Notes under the pieces: generated by a model
Told to the model about the DNA's origin: nothing
Seen by the model: only the letters and a program-made list of their open reading frames with translations
The model's database searches: none
Made by a program: the position numbers and the translations under genes
In this document: positions 22,301 through 35,050 of the stretch, one piece after another
Position numbering within the stretch: position 1 is the stretch's first letter
Layout of the letters: each line of letters starts with the position of its first letter
Assembly (NCBI GenBank): GCA_013180625.2
Contig: SNVD02010047.1
Coordinates: forward strand, 248,001 to 312,000
DNA length: 64,000 nt
Source: Boswellia sacra
Lineage: Eukaryota; Streptophyta; Magnoliopsida; Sapindales; Burseraceae
Direction: 5' to 3'

Positions 22301-25300
22301 TTGTTAATGCTCAATGGAGAATACTGATTTTTATTGCATAATTGATTTTAATTAACAATAAAAACGTGTTGAATCCATATACATATTTATCGACCTTTAT
22401 TTATTTTTTGTTTATAAATTATCGTTTATTTCTATTTGTATCCAAACTAAAGATGGGTTATTGAGGAAAAAAAAAAGATCTAGTTGGCTGATTAAAGATT
22501 AGCGTTATTTTTAACCATTTACACTATAGTTGAAGGCCCTTACTCTTGGAAAATCTCTATTTGATTCAATAACAATCTGCTTAATTGAAAAAATATAGAA
22601 TCTCTTGTAACTAATTATGGTAGAGAAGTTTTGCGATTACTCTTTTAAATAAAAAAAACTTAAATTTATACAAAGTTAACAACATTAAAACTTTTTTTAA
22701 TCATGTTTTCATGTACATGCTATTTTTTAATATTAATGTTTAGACTTTGATCTCTTATTTATTTATTTTTATGTATTCATTTTCCAAACGACATGGAATA
22801 AACCAAACTTGACTGGTGGATGTATAGCCAAAAAGAAAAAGCATTCCTAAGACTTCAACCACTAAAGGCTATTTTGTCACCTCTTTATAGATCTTCCATA
22901 CTTTGATGTAAATCGAAATCGAATACTAAGAGATGAGTCCAATCACAACCAAGTATGCAATTCGGTCAATAAATGCCTGCTCATGCTTTTGCACTTGCTA
23001 ATGTTCTATTTATATCGTTAATTTTTCATTTAATTTTGCTTCAAGTTGGTCATCATTTAATTTAGTGCAAGTAGCTATATAGTATCACTTCGGTAGTGGC
23101 TCAAATCAAACCTATTTGGCAGATAAATTAAACAAATACAACCTCGTTCAATTGTAGAAGTTCACACTCGTCAAGCCCCGTGATCGGTGATGCTGTAATC
23201 TCTAACTCTTTCTCAAATTCGACAATAATATAAGAATATTGATATCTTTGCATCATGAACCGCAAAAAAGACTTATTTTTTTCTTTATAATGTACGAGGA
23301 AGATTACATAATTTTAAACTTATAAGTTTGAAGTTTAATTAAAAAAAATAGTTGGTTAAATAGACCCATCATATAATTTATATAGTTATTTAATAGCACT
23401 TCCTCTTCGTAGAAAAAAAAAATCTTTGATAGGACAAATGATGACGTGTTTTTAACTCGGATATAATTAAATTAGTTCAAGTAGATATTTGTTTAGTGAC
23501 GATATTTTGAGTGGAGATATATTAGGGGGTGACTGAGATCAAAGCCGGCAAACAATTAGTTCTTTAAGTTGTGAAATGCATTGACATTAAAGAAATAGAT
23601 TTGGTTGATCAAGTTTTGTGAAGTGTGATGATATTTTTTGCGTTTTTTTTTTTTTTTTGGGAGAGCATATAAGAATAATATACTTTTATGACGGTCGATA
23701 GAAGGGCTTGTTTTATCAACCAAGTTATGGTTACATCATTCCAAACTTCGTTATAAACAACAAATAAAATTGCATTATTAAGATTAATTTAGGAGAAAGT
23801 TGGTAGCAAGAGCAATCTACCATAAGGCACTCATAAATGATTACGAATTTTAAATTGTTTATGTATTCATTTATTTACATACATCCCATCATAAAGAAAG
23901 ATTTGTCAGATCAATTTTTTTCATTTGTTTATTCAATAAAATTTCACTGTATATGTACTACATGAAAAAAAAAAAAAAAACCTACACTTTTTCTTCTATA
24001 TAGCAGAAAGTTTCATTGGTTTAGTGCATAAATAACATAACGTCATAACATAAGCACACTCGCGCGTCTGCACACATTAATATTTATTATTTCAGTATTT
24101 TGTATTTTTTATATCAACGACGAATCAATTTTAAATTGACTTTTTATGTTGCAATAGAACAGAGTAATTTAATTGGTTTTGGTGTGAATGACGTGTTTGG
24201 TTTTTAGTTCCACCACATCATATATTTTTTAAATTAACCACATTATATGTATAAATGATATCACCTCGATTTCATTCAATCATACTTGTTTATTTATTTT
24301 TAAATGACTTATCAATCTATTATAATCTCGTGACAATAATGTACTGCCAAGTTAAACGCTTAAATTAACCTAATTTAAACCAATGGTTTAAAGGATTATA
24401 TACCATAAAATTAAATAATTGCTCTATGCATGTATGATCCTGTACCAAATCGACAACTGAGTACTTATATTTTATAAACAATTAATAAAAGTTTGCAAGC
24501 ATGCATGATAGAGTAAGGGCTCGTTTGAGAATGTTATAGCGACGAAAATAATTAGTTTTAACTAAATATAAAATTAAAAATGCTAGATGGTGAATATATT
24601 AATAGAAGTCCAAAATGAAGGATTGAATTTTATTGGGAAACAAAAAACATAGCTATGCAAGACTTTGTCGCTTATATATATATATATAAATATATAACAA
24701 TTATTTTGAATTCGACCGACATTTGAATAATTTGATATTATTTACTCCAATGGTTAACGAATTCACCTCTAGATATAAGCCAATACTAAACGGCGACTTA
24801 GTACTTATATAAGTTATATTAGATTAATAAATATTTACTAGAAGTTTGTAAAATTACATGAGTGATTGAATGGAGTACGTAATATGTTCCGTAGTAGTTA
24901 AAGATTAAAATCCAATATTCCAAATTAGTTGGGTCGTTTGTTTATCCATCGTTATCATAAGAAAATTTCTATGATACAAATAATAAAAATTTTAAATATA
25001 TTAGATAGGTCTAGAATCTTTGAATAAATATACGATAGTCAATGTTATCTTAAAAACAATTATGATTCTTTTTTTGTTTGTAAGTGTACGATTATTGATT
25101 TGTACTCGTAAAAATAATTTTCTCACATATTTTTTAACTACTTATTAAAATTAAAAAAATAATTTCTCAACATCAATTATTAAATTTTTTTTATGCTTAT
25201 CTTTTTCTCATTCTAATTCTCATTCGTTAAGTAATAAAATATCTAATAGGTAGGAGTTAATTAAAAGCACTTTATTAGGTGAGTGAAAAGCCAATTTTTA

Positions 25301-28300
25301 AATGTTTAATTGCATTTTTTTTGTGTGTTTGTTGATTTCAATTGTTTGAAAGCTCTATCTTTTCTTGTGTTGAGTTGATCGCGTGCTTAGAATTTAATGG
25401 TTCAAAGTTTTTCTTTTTTACATAAAAAAAGATAAACATTCTAGATAATGGGAACCCTGTAATGTTCTGGCAACTCCCTTATTTAAAAGATGTTTCAAAT
25501 GTGACTAATCATTGTAGAAACTTGACAACGACGTTTTTATCCAAACCACCATTATTTCACAGTTGGAGAAATGTAAGTGAATGCATGATAATTAATAAAC
25601 ACTTTTTATTTTTTAAAAAATGATGTTATATATCTTACATTATTTAAATTGCTTGATATCAAATTATGGATAATTTTAAGAATTAGGATAAAATAATATG
25701 ACCCATTTTTCTATACAATGACGAATTTTTTTTTTAAATTTTGTTCTTATTTATAAAATAGATATTTTCATTTTGTTTTGTTTTGTCATTTTGCAATTGC
25801 TGAGAACAATCCCCGTTTGCTAGTAGCCAAGAGGGGACATTGGGCTGCTGGACCAATCAATGTGTCTTCCTTAGTAATACATGGGCCTGTTATCTTCTGG
25901 CCCAATAGATATGAGCAACCCACAAGTTTCATGCTCAATATATAATTAACAAGAGGGAAATTAAAATAAAATCACAAGCTCTTATCTTGAAATAAAAAAT
26001 CAAATTTCCATTTTTAGTTAAGAGAAAAAAGTGTTTTTGAAAAGTACTATTAACAAATCTTGTATAGAATGATATGGTAAATCTATGATCTACCCAGGTG
26101 GAGGAAAGCAATATTTGATTATGACAATTAACAAAACAATATTATATATTTTGTAAATCATGGTAAAAGTAAAATTAAACAATAACAATAATAAAAAAAG
26201 AATGAGTAATGATTAGTGGTCTTCTCTATCTTAATTAGCCAAAATTAGGAAAAAGTGGATGAGATTTAGAATTCTAACTTCCACATTAAAATAGAAGAAA
26301 AAGAGAGCTTGCTTATCTTTTCACATTGAAAATTTGATGGAAGCCTACACCCACAACGCAGCTTGTTGGGTGCTTAATAGGTGGAAATATGACGTGGGTA
26401 ACTTTTGTTGAAAAGATAAAGAGTTAACATGAGAGAGCTATCGTGTATGGAGATTTCATGACACAAGTTGATTCACAGAGAGAAGTGGACGTGCATGATG
26501 TTTGATTATTTGTCTGGATTGAAAGAGTGGAAGCTCTTTGATTGGTAATATATGGATATAAAATATAAAAAAATACCAAAACGACTGTATAGAATGTGAA
26601 TGGCACCGATACCTTACCTGTCTGTACCACACTTTGGGTGGCATGCAGAGGAGGACCAATATTAATATTCCTATTTGTGTCAAATAGGTCCATGCATTGC
26701 AGTAGCAGGCAGCAGCATGCCACCATTCCACAATCCACATGCACTTGCACTTGCACTTGCAGCTTTCTAATATTGCTTCACGGTGAAGCCAGTTCCTTGA
26801 GCTTATTAATGAATTTATATTTTATAAATTTTTCAAATAGAGTTCATCAATTTAATTTCGTTTTACTACACTTCAAGAGTCATCAAACAAGCTTTGTTAT
26901 TGGAGATGGGCTTGTGCATCTTCCTGAGTTAGACAATTTTTGGAGAATTAGGATCCTCTCTCATGATCTTAACTTTTATAAGCTTTTGTAGATTTTGTAC
27001 GACGTGGCTTTTCTTAATTGCAAGTGGCTAAGATCTATTACATTATCTATTCTTTTTTATATATTTTGTATCAATTATCAATCATGTGCTTATATTCTAA
27101 TCAAGTGAAAATCAAGTGAAGAGAAAATCATTGTTCATTTTTAGATATTAACAAGAATTTTTACGAAAAGTTAACCAAAGGGTAAATAGATATCTATTTG
27201 AAAAAAAATTTTAAAGTATGTATGGTGCTACAATTACAAACTAACCATATATAAACATATCTATATAAATTATATGATATTATTATATGATTTTCACCTC
27301 ATTTAATCTTAATTAATATTACTATTTTTTTTAAAATTCTCTAATCTGATCATTTTATTTTATGTCATATCCGGATAATTTGTACATTATTTCTAGGATA
27401 TATATTTTATTATAATACAAATAGTTGTCTAATAAATGCGCAGCAGGTGAACCACCCCCCTTCGGCTTCAAGTCCCAAATATTTGGCCAATCCTTCCCCA
27501 ATTTTTTGTCAAAAATCCCAAAATTATGGGGAATTGGGATGGGGTGCACCGCAGCTGGAGCCTTGATTAATGCATGCGTTGTGTGATGCCTCATTTCTTC
27601 GTTCTCTCGCCTCTCGGCCAACAAGAAGTTATTTCACTTTTTGGGCTTGCAATCAAGTCTACTACATCTATATGTCTGATCATATTGGGCTTGTGGGAAA
27701 GTTACAGAGTTTGATTCTGGTTGAAGATTTAGAGACATATAACACATTACTTGATCATATAAAAGACATAAAATAATATTACTCGATTAGGCTGAAAGAT
27801 TAAACAATTTGCATGGAAAAACTGTTTCTACAGTCAAATATCAAATTCACACGATTAGGTTGGAAGATTGAAGAGAATTTGCATTGAAAAATGGTTTCCA
27901 AAGTCAAATAAATACACAACAAAATGAAGAAGCAGGCAAGAAATTAATTAGCCAATGCAAGACTTCTAAGAATGTTATGGGTGGTCAAATATGAAAGCTA
28001 AGAATGTGAGTGAATGTGCCCACAAGATCGAAGAAATATTATTTCACATTAACCTGCACATAAAACTGAAGATGGGTTTGAGCTCGATTGATAAAGCATC
28101 AAATGCTACAAATTAAACAAGCATTTGCAAGCCTGGACCACATCAATAGCGATGTTAAAACGGGTCCAGGAGTACTCTTTTAATTATCCTGGAGAGGCTA
28201 GCTGTTCATCGTCATCATTACAATCTACAAGCGGGGCACGCCTTGGACAACAAATATTTTATCAAAATCTATTAATTGTAACGTGTTCTATATCACATCC

Positions 28301-29930
28301 ATACACATTGTAATCAAAAACAGAGAATTGATTTTGATAATTTTGATATATTTTCCTTTTTGATTTGATCTTTCAACGATGCACTCAAGTATACGTACGA
28401 TTGAGATTGAGTTTTGGCCAGCGGTATATAAAGCATTGATCCACTTGCCAAGTGCATACTTCTCAAAGGAATATATAACATGATTAACATTCGAAATACA
28501 TATTTTTGGGCACATTATAAATATTACGAACACTTTTTTTTTCAAACGTCAAAGTATAAGATTTCCTCAGATTGTAATCTTCCAAATAAACCCGCAGTAT
28601 CATATATATATATCAATCTTTGCTTAATATTGTCTTTTTTCTATTTGTTCTCTTCTTTCCTTCCTCTATCTCCGTTCATTTCCTTTCTGCACATTCCATC
28701 TTCTTTGAATAATTAAATTTTTTCTGAGTCATCCCATTACATAATGTCTGCTAGACGATAACGAAGAACCAATTAAAAAAGTGTTGCTATTCTATTATTA
28801 ATCTTTGTACTTAACGCCTGTCTAGCTGTTTAGAATTTTATATGTAGAAGAAGACTAGGTTAAATGGAGATGCTTAAGGCTAAACCTTCGTGCAATATTA
28901 TTATATATAATATCGATTCCTACTGTAATGGGATAAGTTAGGAGGAGATTCAAAAAGAATACAAAATCAAAGACTTAATGGCCTGTATATATATAATTTT
29001 ATTGATTGCAAACAACATGGGGCTCACCCGCTCGCAAATTGCATATATTTTTTAAGTCAAAATTAGAAAGTATAATAATCGGCACAAAACTTTGTATACA
29101 AAAACAACTAATATTACAAACTTTATACGTAAAATAATTTAACTCATTTTTATCATGGATAGTATGAAACTGAAAGTTTTGTATAGATTTCAAGAAAACA
29201 AAAAAAAGGTGATGGTAGTTTATCGGTGGGCTCTTGTCTTCTTCAATCTTTTGCATATTATGATAGATATAGATGGTGCCAACTTTGGTTGAAAAACTAA
29301 CTTGTAGTTGTAATTATCCTATCTGCAGTATAAATATTATAATTTCAAATGTTTGTTTCTTTCTTTGAATGCTTTCCCTACCTAAATTATGCATGAGTAT
29401 GAGTATCACAAGAATTAGGATCACGTGTTTACTTTGCTAAGGTTAAGCTCAAATCAGGAGGGGATCTTGGTTTATATATATAAATATATTGAAGACTGCA
29501 TAGTACCCTTGAAAAGTATAGGTTATATCAAATTTATTTTTACATTGTATTTAATGAATTTTACTCAATAAACAATCACTCTTCAATAATTCAGTGGTAG
29601 GATACAATAAGATAACTCATAATAAATTGTTTGAAAAACTTTCCAATTTCTTATAAGCTAGATCTGCAACTTTTATTATGATCAACGAGCTAATTATTAT
29701 TACATTGTTAAATATTGTTATCGATAATGCCAGGTGTCTCCAGTTTTGAAGATTAAACTAAAGAAAGGAGTAGTCGTATACCATGCAAAATTGAAAACCT
29801 TGAGAGCCTTCGAATCAAAGGATAAATACGAAACAAACTCCTTAATAGCATCAATCCATAAATTAATATCAAACACTTGTCAATATAAACTTCCGCTAAC
29901 GCAAAATCTCTTGTTTAATTTCTTACACTA
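22300..29930. other. Gene desert, AT-rich
   Basis: No exon with recognisable coding content was found in about 7.6 kb. Visible items are poly-T near 23647-23660, poly-A near 23966-23981, TA runs near 24675-24690, a CACTTG hexamer repeat at about 26740-26760, a GGCCCA-rich patch at 25840-25915 and GC-richer patches at 27425-27565 and 28120-28250. Open frames here are short and lack family features. Confidence 0.5.
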
Positions 29931-30019
29931 TTAAGTTGCGGTTGCGTACCCACCTGGCTAGCTGCCCAGCCCGTCCATCTAGAAAAAAAATCTTGTTCAT
30001 TCTGTTGCGTCAATTTGTG

Positions 30020-30191
30020 ATGCAGACAAAAGCTGAGGATGTGTCTTTCCTTAATGAGCCTCTCATTATTCCTGATGAGACTCAAAAAAAGTTAGAAGAT
30101 GTTGAACGTGAAGCAGTTGAGAGTGACCACCCCGGTTCATCTAAGACTACTTTCTTCAAGACTTGTTTCAATGGACTCAATGCTTTAGCAG
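30020..30191 (+). CDS. Orphan AVT1-type first exon (paralogous or alternative)
   Basis: An ATG-initiated exon of 57 codons plus one base ends at a GT donor. Its end, TTFFKTCFNGLNALAG, matches TSFFKTCFHGLNALSG, the first-exon end of the complete transporter at 32633, and the acidic leader before it is of the same kind. No second exon follows before 32.4 kb. The donor phase equals that of the downstream gene's own first exon, so splicing to 33019 would keep the frame. It is either a truncated duplicate or an alternative first exon. Confidence 0.6.
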
Positions 30192-32460
30192 GTTCTTGTT
30201 CGATAATTCTCTTAGCTCATCATTTCTTTTTATTGTTATCCTCAGTGTTTTCCATGCCAAATTTCGAATTGACTTGACTCTAGTTGGTTTTACATTTTGT
30301 CCCTCAAATGTCCCATGTGTTTGATATGTATCAGAATTTTGTACCTAACCCTAGTGTGCGATATTTTGCATGTGAAATAGTTGCTGAATTTGTAGTGATA
30401 AGAAGAGCTCAAAATATTGGCATGAAAGGGTCTTTCTTTCTCTTTTAAAAGCATTTTGCCATTGAAAACCATAATTGAAGATCCATAAAATCAAAAAGTA
30501 GGCACCAAGACACCTGACTTTGTCTCTTCTTTGCGCTATATTTAAAGCTGTTTCTACCTTTTTCTAAGACTTGTCATCATTAATAAAGAAATTTCACCTA
30601 TTTTCAATAATATGGTGTGTCGTTGTATGCACTTCAATGACTGGTCATTAATCACCTAGAGACAATTTTGCTCTTGGTTCTTCATTATTTTCCCCTTTTG
30701 CTAGCTGTTGGCTTCTTGTACACTACTACAAGGCCTTGCCGGCCCCTAGCTTCCCTATATGATTTCAGATTATAATAGAAACGTGTAAGATCTGTTTGTG
30801 GAGATTATAGAAATAGCCTGGATTAATAAATTAATATTACTGGGACAAACTGAACAATCAATCTTGACTACTTACAATTGACGTTGCTCTAATTGAATTG
30901 AGTGGCGCATGGTCATCTTTTTTTCAAATTGGATACGTATTCTAGCCCATTACAAAACTAAGTATGTATTTGTTTTACTACCAAACATGTAAAGAGAAAA
31001 ATAAACGTGGAAAGAGCACTAATTTATGCACTGAAAAGAAAAAAGAGAAAGACAGACATGGATATCTATACATGCTGAGATTGCCCTGCCAGCTATAGCT
31101 TTGTCGATCTTTATTGTTTGATTCAATTTAATGAATCTTGGCCTCAATGGAGCACTAGTGATTAAAGGGTCTCTAGATCACTTGAAATTTGTGGCTCTCG
31201 TAGTCTGACTCTGACACTGTTGTAATATGGCCTCTGAGATTATATTTGTAAGGCAAGGCAAAGTTATGTTTATAGGACAAAAATGATGGATATTCATATA
31301 TATTCTCCCTGCATTTGTTGAATTCTAGAAAACCCAAATAGACAAATTGTGTTAATGAAACCAAACTGCTAATTGGTGGATTTCTACAATCTTGGATTTG
31401 GTTATTATTTATTTTTATTAGGTATGGTATGACAATAGACCATTACCAACTCTCATTTGATTATCATTTCTCATTCCCATTAGTGAAATAAGACTTCCCC
31501 AACTGCTGTGACTGGCGCAAAAAATATCTTTATTTGTGTTGTGTCTCCATGCAGAAAATTTTGGCTAGTTTCGATGAACTGTTGGACGGTACTTAATAGG
31601 GTGATCAGTTTTCATTGTACCAATGTATATAGACAAATTGTAAGTAAAGAAGAAGAAAAACCCTCGCAAATTCCACGTTAAAAACATTCATTTCACTTGT
31701 CGTCACATTATTTATTAACAAAACACAGTAAAAAAGATAAGCAAAGAAAAACAAATCCAAAATGTGAGACTATAAGACTAGGACCGTATATTATGGTTCA
31801 ATAGAAGCTCATTTATTAATTAGCCGCCCAAGTGGAAGTCCTCGGCGGCGCAAATGCAAATTATCAATGGTCCCTCAGATGATTTCACAATCATCCCACG
31901 ATCCTTTTATACATTATTTCATACAAGCTTTATCGAATAATGTCTACCCGTGAACTAAACTAAACTTTCCCTCGACAATTGCGTAGTTTTTGCAGTAAAA
32001 AGCTTTGTTACCCTCCCACATGTGATTATTGCTGTACGAGGGTCACATGTTACTCGAGTTACTACTAGACAAAACTATTGCATCAAAAGTTACGAGAATA
32101 ATAATTGATAATGTAGGACAGAAGCATGGAACAGTACTGCACGGTTAATTATTTAGCATGTATATATAAGGGTAGCATTCATGAATCTTGATTGAATTTG
32201 AAGTTTGCGAATTGGGATTTATCCATGTTTTGCTTAGACATGTTAGAGGCTAATATGATCCAACATAAAGCATATCAAGGACGAGTAGTCCCAGTGATAT
32301 GGTAACATAAAGTGTGGTCGTAGGAGGAGTAAAGATGAAGTCATGCCAATTATGCAATCTGCTGCTAGCTGGCTTCTGGAGTACCGGGCCACGCAGTTGT
32401 GTGGACACCTTTAGAATGTGTTGTAAAAGACTTAAGTGAACTTGAAAGCTATGCCACAGT
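30192..32460. other. Interval between the two AVT1 first exons
   Basis: No further AVT1 exon or other gene was recognised in 2.3 kb. The sequence is AT-rich with no bounded transposon visible. It would be intron if the orphan exon is used, and promoter or intergenic DNA otherwise. Confidence 0.5.
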
Positions 32461-32466
32461 ACGCGT

Positions 32467-32474
32467 TATATATA
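32467..32474 (+). promoter_or_regulatory. TATA box of the AVT1-type gene
   Basis: TATATATA lies 159 bp before the ATG at 32633, and a start about 30 nt downstream would give a 5'UTR near 135 nt. It was assigned from consensus and position. It supports this first exon having its own promoter, separate from the exon at 30020. Confidence 0.5.
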
Positions 32475-32632
32475 CATATGTAAATACCTTTCCAAGCAAC
32501 TTCAAAAGCCAGAACAAAGTTTCCAAGTTGCAAGTTAAACTGCGGCTTATCATTTAGCTCAACTTCGAACTTATCTCCTTGGACTTCCACCTCTTTTGAG
32601 CTCTCTAGATCTGTTTCTTCCTCCCCACACAC

Positions 32633-34343
32633 ATGACGTTGGAGGACAGCATGTCACATGATGGCTCATCATTGGAGGTGCCTCTCATTGTTGATAAGAA
32701 GCAACATCAACAAGGGGGGCTTCGGGGGAAGCTAGAAGAGGTAGAGTCAAACCATATTGTTAGTCCCACAACAGGCAACACCTCTTTCTTCAAGACCTGT
32801 TTCCATGGACTCAATGCTTTGTCAGGTTATACTTAGTTTCTATCGAGAACTCATCTTATTGGAATTGCCAACAATTCCTTTTCTACTCTTGACTGCTCTT
32901 TTTGCTTTTATTGGATTCCATGGAATAATTATGCGTATTCACTGAACGATGACTTCGTTTAAATGTTTATTTAGAGCTGACTACAGCAAGAAACGTGTGG
33001 TTCGTTTGTGTTTTCCAGGAGTTGGGATACTGTCAACCCCATATGCACTAGCTTCAGGAGGATGGTTGAGCTTGGTACTTCTGTTCCTCATTGCCCTTGC
33101 AGCTTTTTATTCTGGTTTGTTGATTCAAAGATGCATGGTTGTGGATTCAAACATCAGAACTTATCCTGACATAGGCGACCGTGCATTTGGGAGGAAAGGA
33201 AGACTTTTGGTATCAGTTTTCATGAACATAGAGCTCTACTTGGTTGCAACGGGATTCCTGATCCTGGAAGGAGATAACTTAGAAAATATGTTCCCAAACA
33301 TGAAGCTTGAAATTGGAGGTTTGCTTATTGGTGCAAAACAAAGCTTTGTTATGATTGTTGCTCTCATTATTCTGCCTACAGTTTGGCTAGATAATCTGAG
33401 CATGCTCTCATATATCTCTGCTAGTGGGGTTCTGGCTTCTGCAATTACACTTGGATCAATTTTTTGGACTGGTGCCTTTGAAGGAGTCGGATTTCATCAA
33501 AAGGGAACTACTCTTAACTTGAGTGGAATCCCTACTGCTGTCAGCTTGTATGCCTTCTGTTATTGTGCTCATCCGGTCTTCCCTACCCTTTATACTTCAA
33601 TGAGAAACAGACACCAGTTCTCTACTGTAAGTAAACATTGCTCTACTTTTAAAATAATCAACTTCACAGACGAAAACAACAGTGAAACACGTTTTATGTT
33701 ATTCATGTTTGAAAAAATAGGAGAGTTTTATTTATTTATTTATTTTTTTGTTTCTTTTGAGCCCTTTTTTTGAAAACAGCGAAAGTTTTTTTGTTTTTTG
33801 ACTTCTAGTCTGCTGTTCTTATTGCAGGTGCTGCTTGTGTGCTTTTTCTTATGTACCTTTATCTACGCATCAATGGCAATTTTTGGGTACTTAATGTTTG
33901 GGTCTAACGTGAAGTCACAAGTAACATTGAACCTTCCAACTGATAAAATTAGCTCAAGAGTGGCAATATGCACCACTCTGGTCAATCCCATTGCCAAATA
34001 CGCATTAATGGTTACACCAGTTGTAAATGCTACCAAAAATTGGTTTCCAAGTCACTACAGCAAAAAGCCTTACAGTCTTCTAGTCAGTACAGGCTTTGTA
34101 ATAAGTACTGTCATTGTTGCTCTGGCCATCCCTCTCTTTGGCTACCTCATGTCGCTGGTCGGAGCATTTTTAAGTGTCTCAGCTTCGGTTATTCTGCCAT
34201 GCTTATGCTATCTGAAGATCTCAGGCACTTACAGGAGATTTGGATGTGAAATGTTGATTATTGTTGGTATTATAATTATGGGAATTGCAGTTGCGGTTAT
34301 TGGCACTTATAAATCTCTTGTAGAAATAGTTGCGCATTTATGA
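32633..34343 (+). CDS. AVT1-type vacuolar amino acid transporter (3 exons)
   Basis: This is a member of the amino acid/auxin permease family, AVT1 subfamily, whose characterised members move neutral amino acids across the tonoplast with protons. Exons 32633-32825, 33019-33626 and 33828-34343 join in frame to 438 residues. An acidic cytosolic leader of about 60 residues ends at FKTCFHGLNALSG. It is followed by VGILSTPYALASGGW, the conserved first membrane segment, and about ten further hydrophobic segments including YSGLLIQRCM, LYAFCYCAHPVFP and YASMAIFGYLMFG. The length fits the shorter AVT1 members. Substrate and membrane are inferred from the family. The PPR gene downstream is convergent with it. 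Confidence 0.9.
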
Positions 34344-35050
34344 ATGCAACTTCTCCCAACTAATGAATTAAAGCGCTAGCTTTCAGTTTTGTAATCTTCC
34401 AACCTTAAGTCTTCATTTTAGTTTCAATGCGTGGTCTTTCACATTATGCACACCTGAATGAGATGTTGTCACCATGTCTTGAAGCATGGTAAAGCAATCT
34501 AATTAATCTTAAATTTGGGCCTCAGTTATATTTATGCAGCCCTCTGCTACATTGCACGGGGCAGTGTGCCTCAGATCTCCAGCTTTGAGTGTATTTAACT
34601 TTTTTAAGTAAAGCTGAAATGAAAAGCTGACAATTCATAATTTCATATCGAGGGTAAAAACAGAGCAAAATAAAGTAAGTGGAATGGGGAATATTCCCTT
34701 ATTACACCCATATCAAATCTTGCACTGATGTTATCGCATTTGTGCAATATTCGTATAAAAAGTATGAGAATTCAGTTTTGCCACATTAACAATTCAAAAA
34801 GATTACTTGACACTAAAATTCCATTTTGTAAATGTTTTGTCATTCTCATTTCCTGTTTCAAGCAAATGAGTTCTATTAGTGCCTGTTATGACGCTAAATT
34901 GAACAACAAATGAATTTCAATGTCAAGTGCTGCTAACTCAAAATGAGACGCCAAATGAATCTAAATCTATAAGTGCTGGCCAGTCTACAGAATAGTTAAA
35001 CTATGATTAATCAGGGTAAATAAGAAAAAGATATGATAAAAATTGGTCAT
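34344..35050. other. Convergent intergenic region (AVT1-type / PPR)
   Basis: About 700 bp lie between two stop codons and should carry both 3'UTRs. No other gene was recognised. Confidence 0.55.

Noticed and set aside
26505..26545. Sequence resembling miR159 (tggattgaaagagtggaagctc)
   Set aside because: The match has several mismatches and I could not pair it with a complementary arm nearby.
26424..26991. Overlapping open frames of up to 131 codons on both strands
   Set aside because: Frames overlap on opposite strands, lack any recognisable domain and include the CACTTG repeat; likely chance.
27425..27565. Possible MITE with ends like cagcaggtgaaccacccc and cagctgcggtgcacccc
   Set aside because: The arms pair only partly and no flanking duplication was found.
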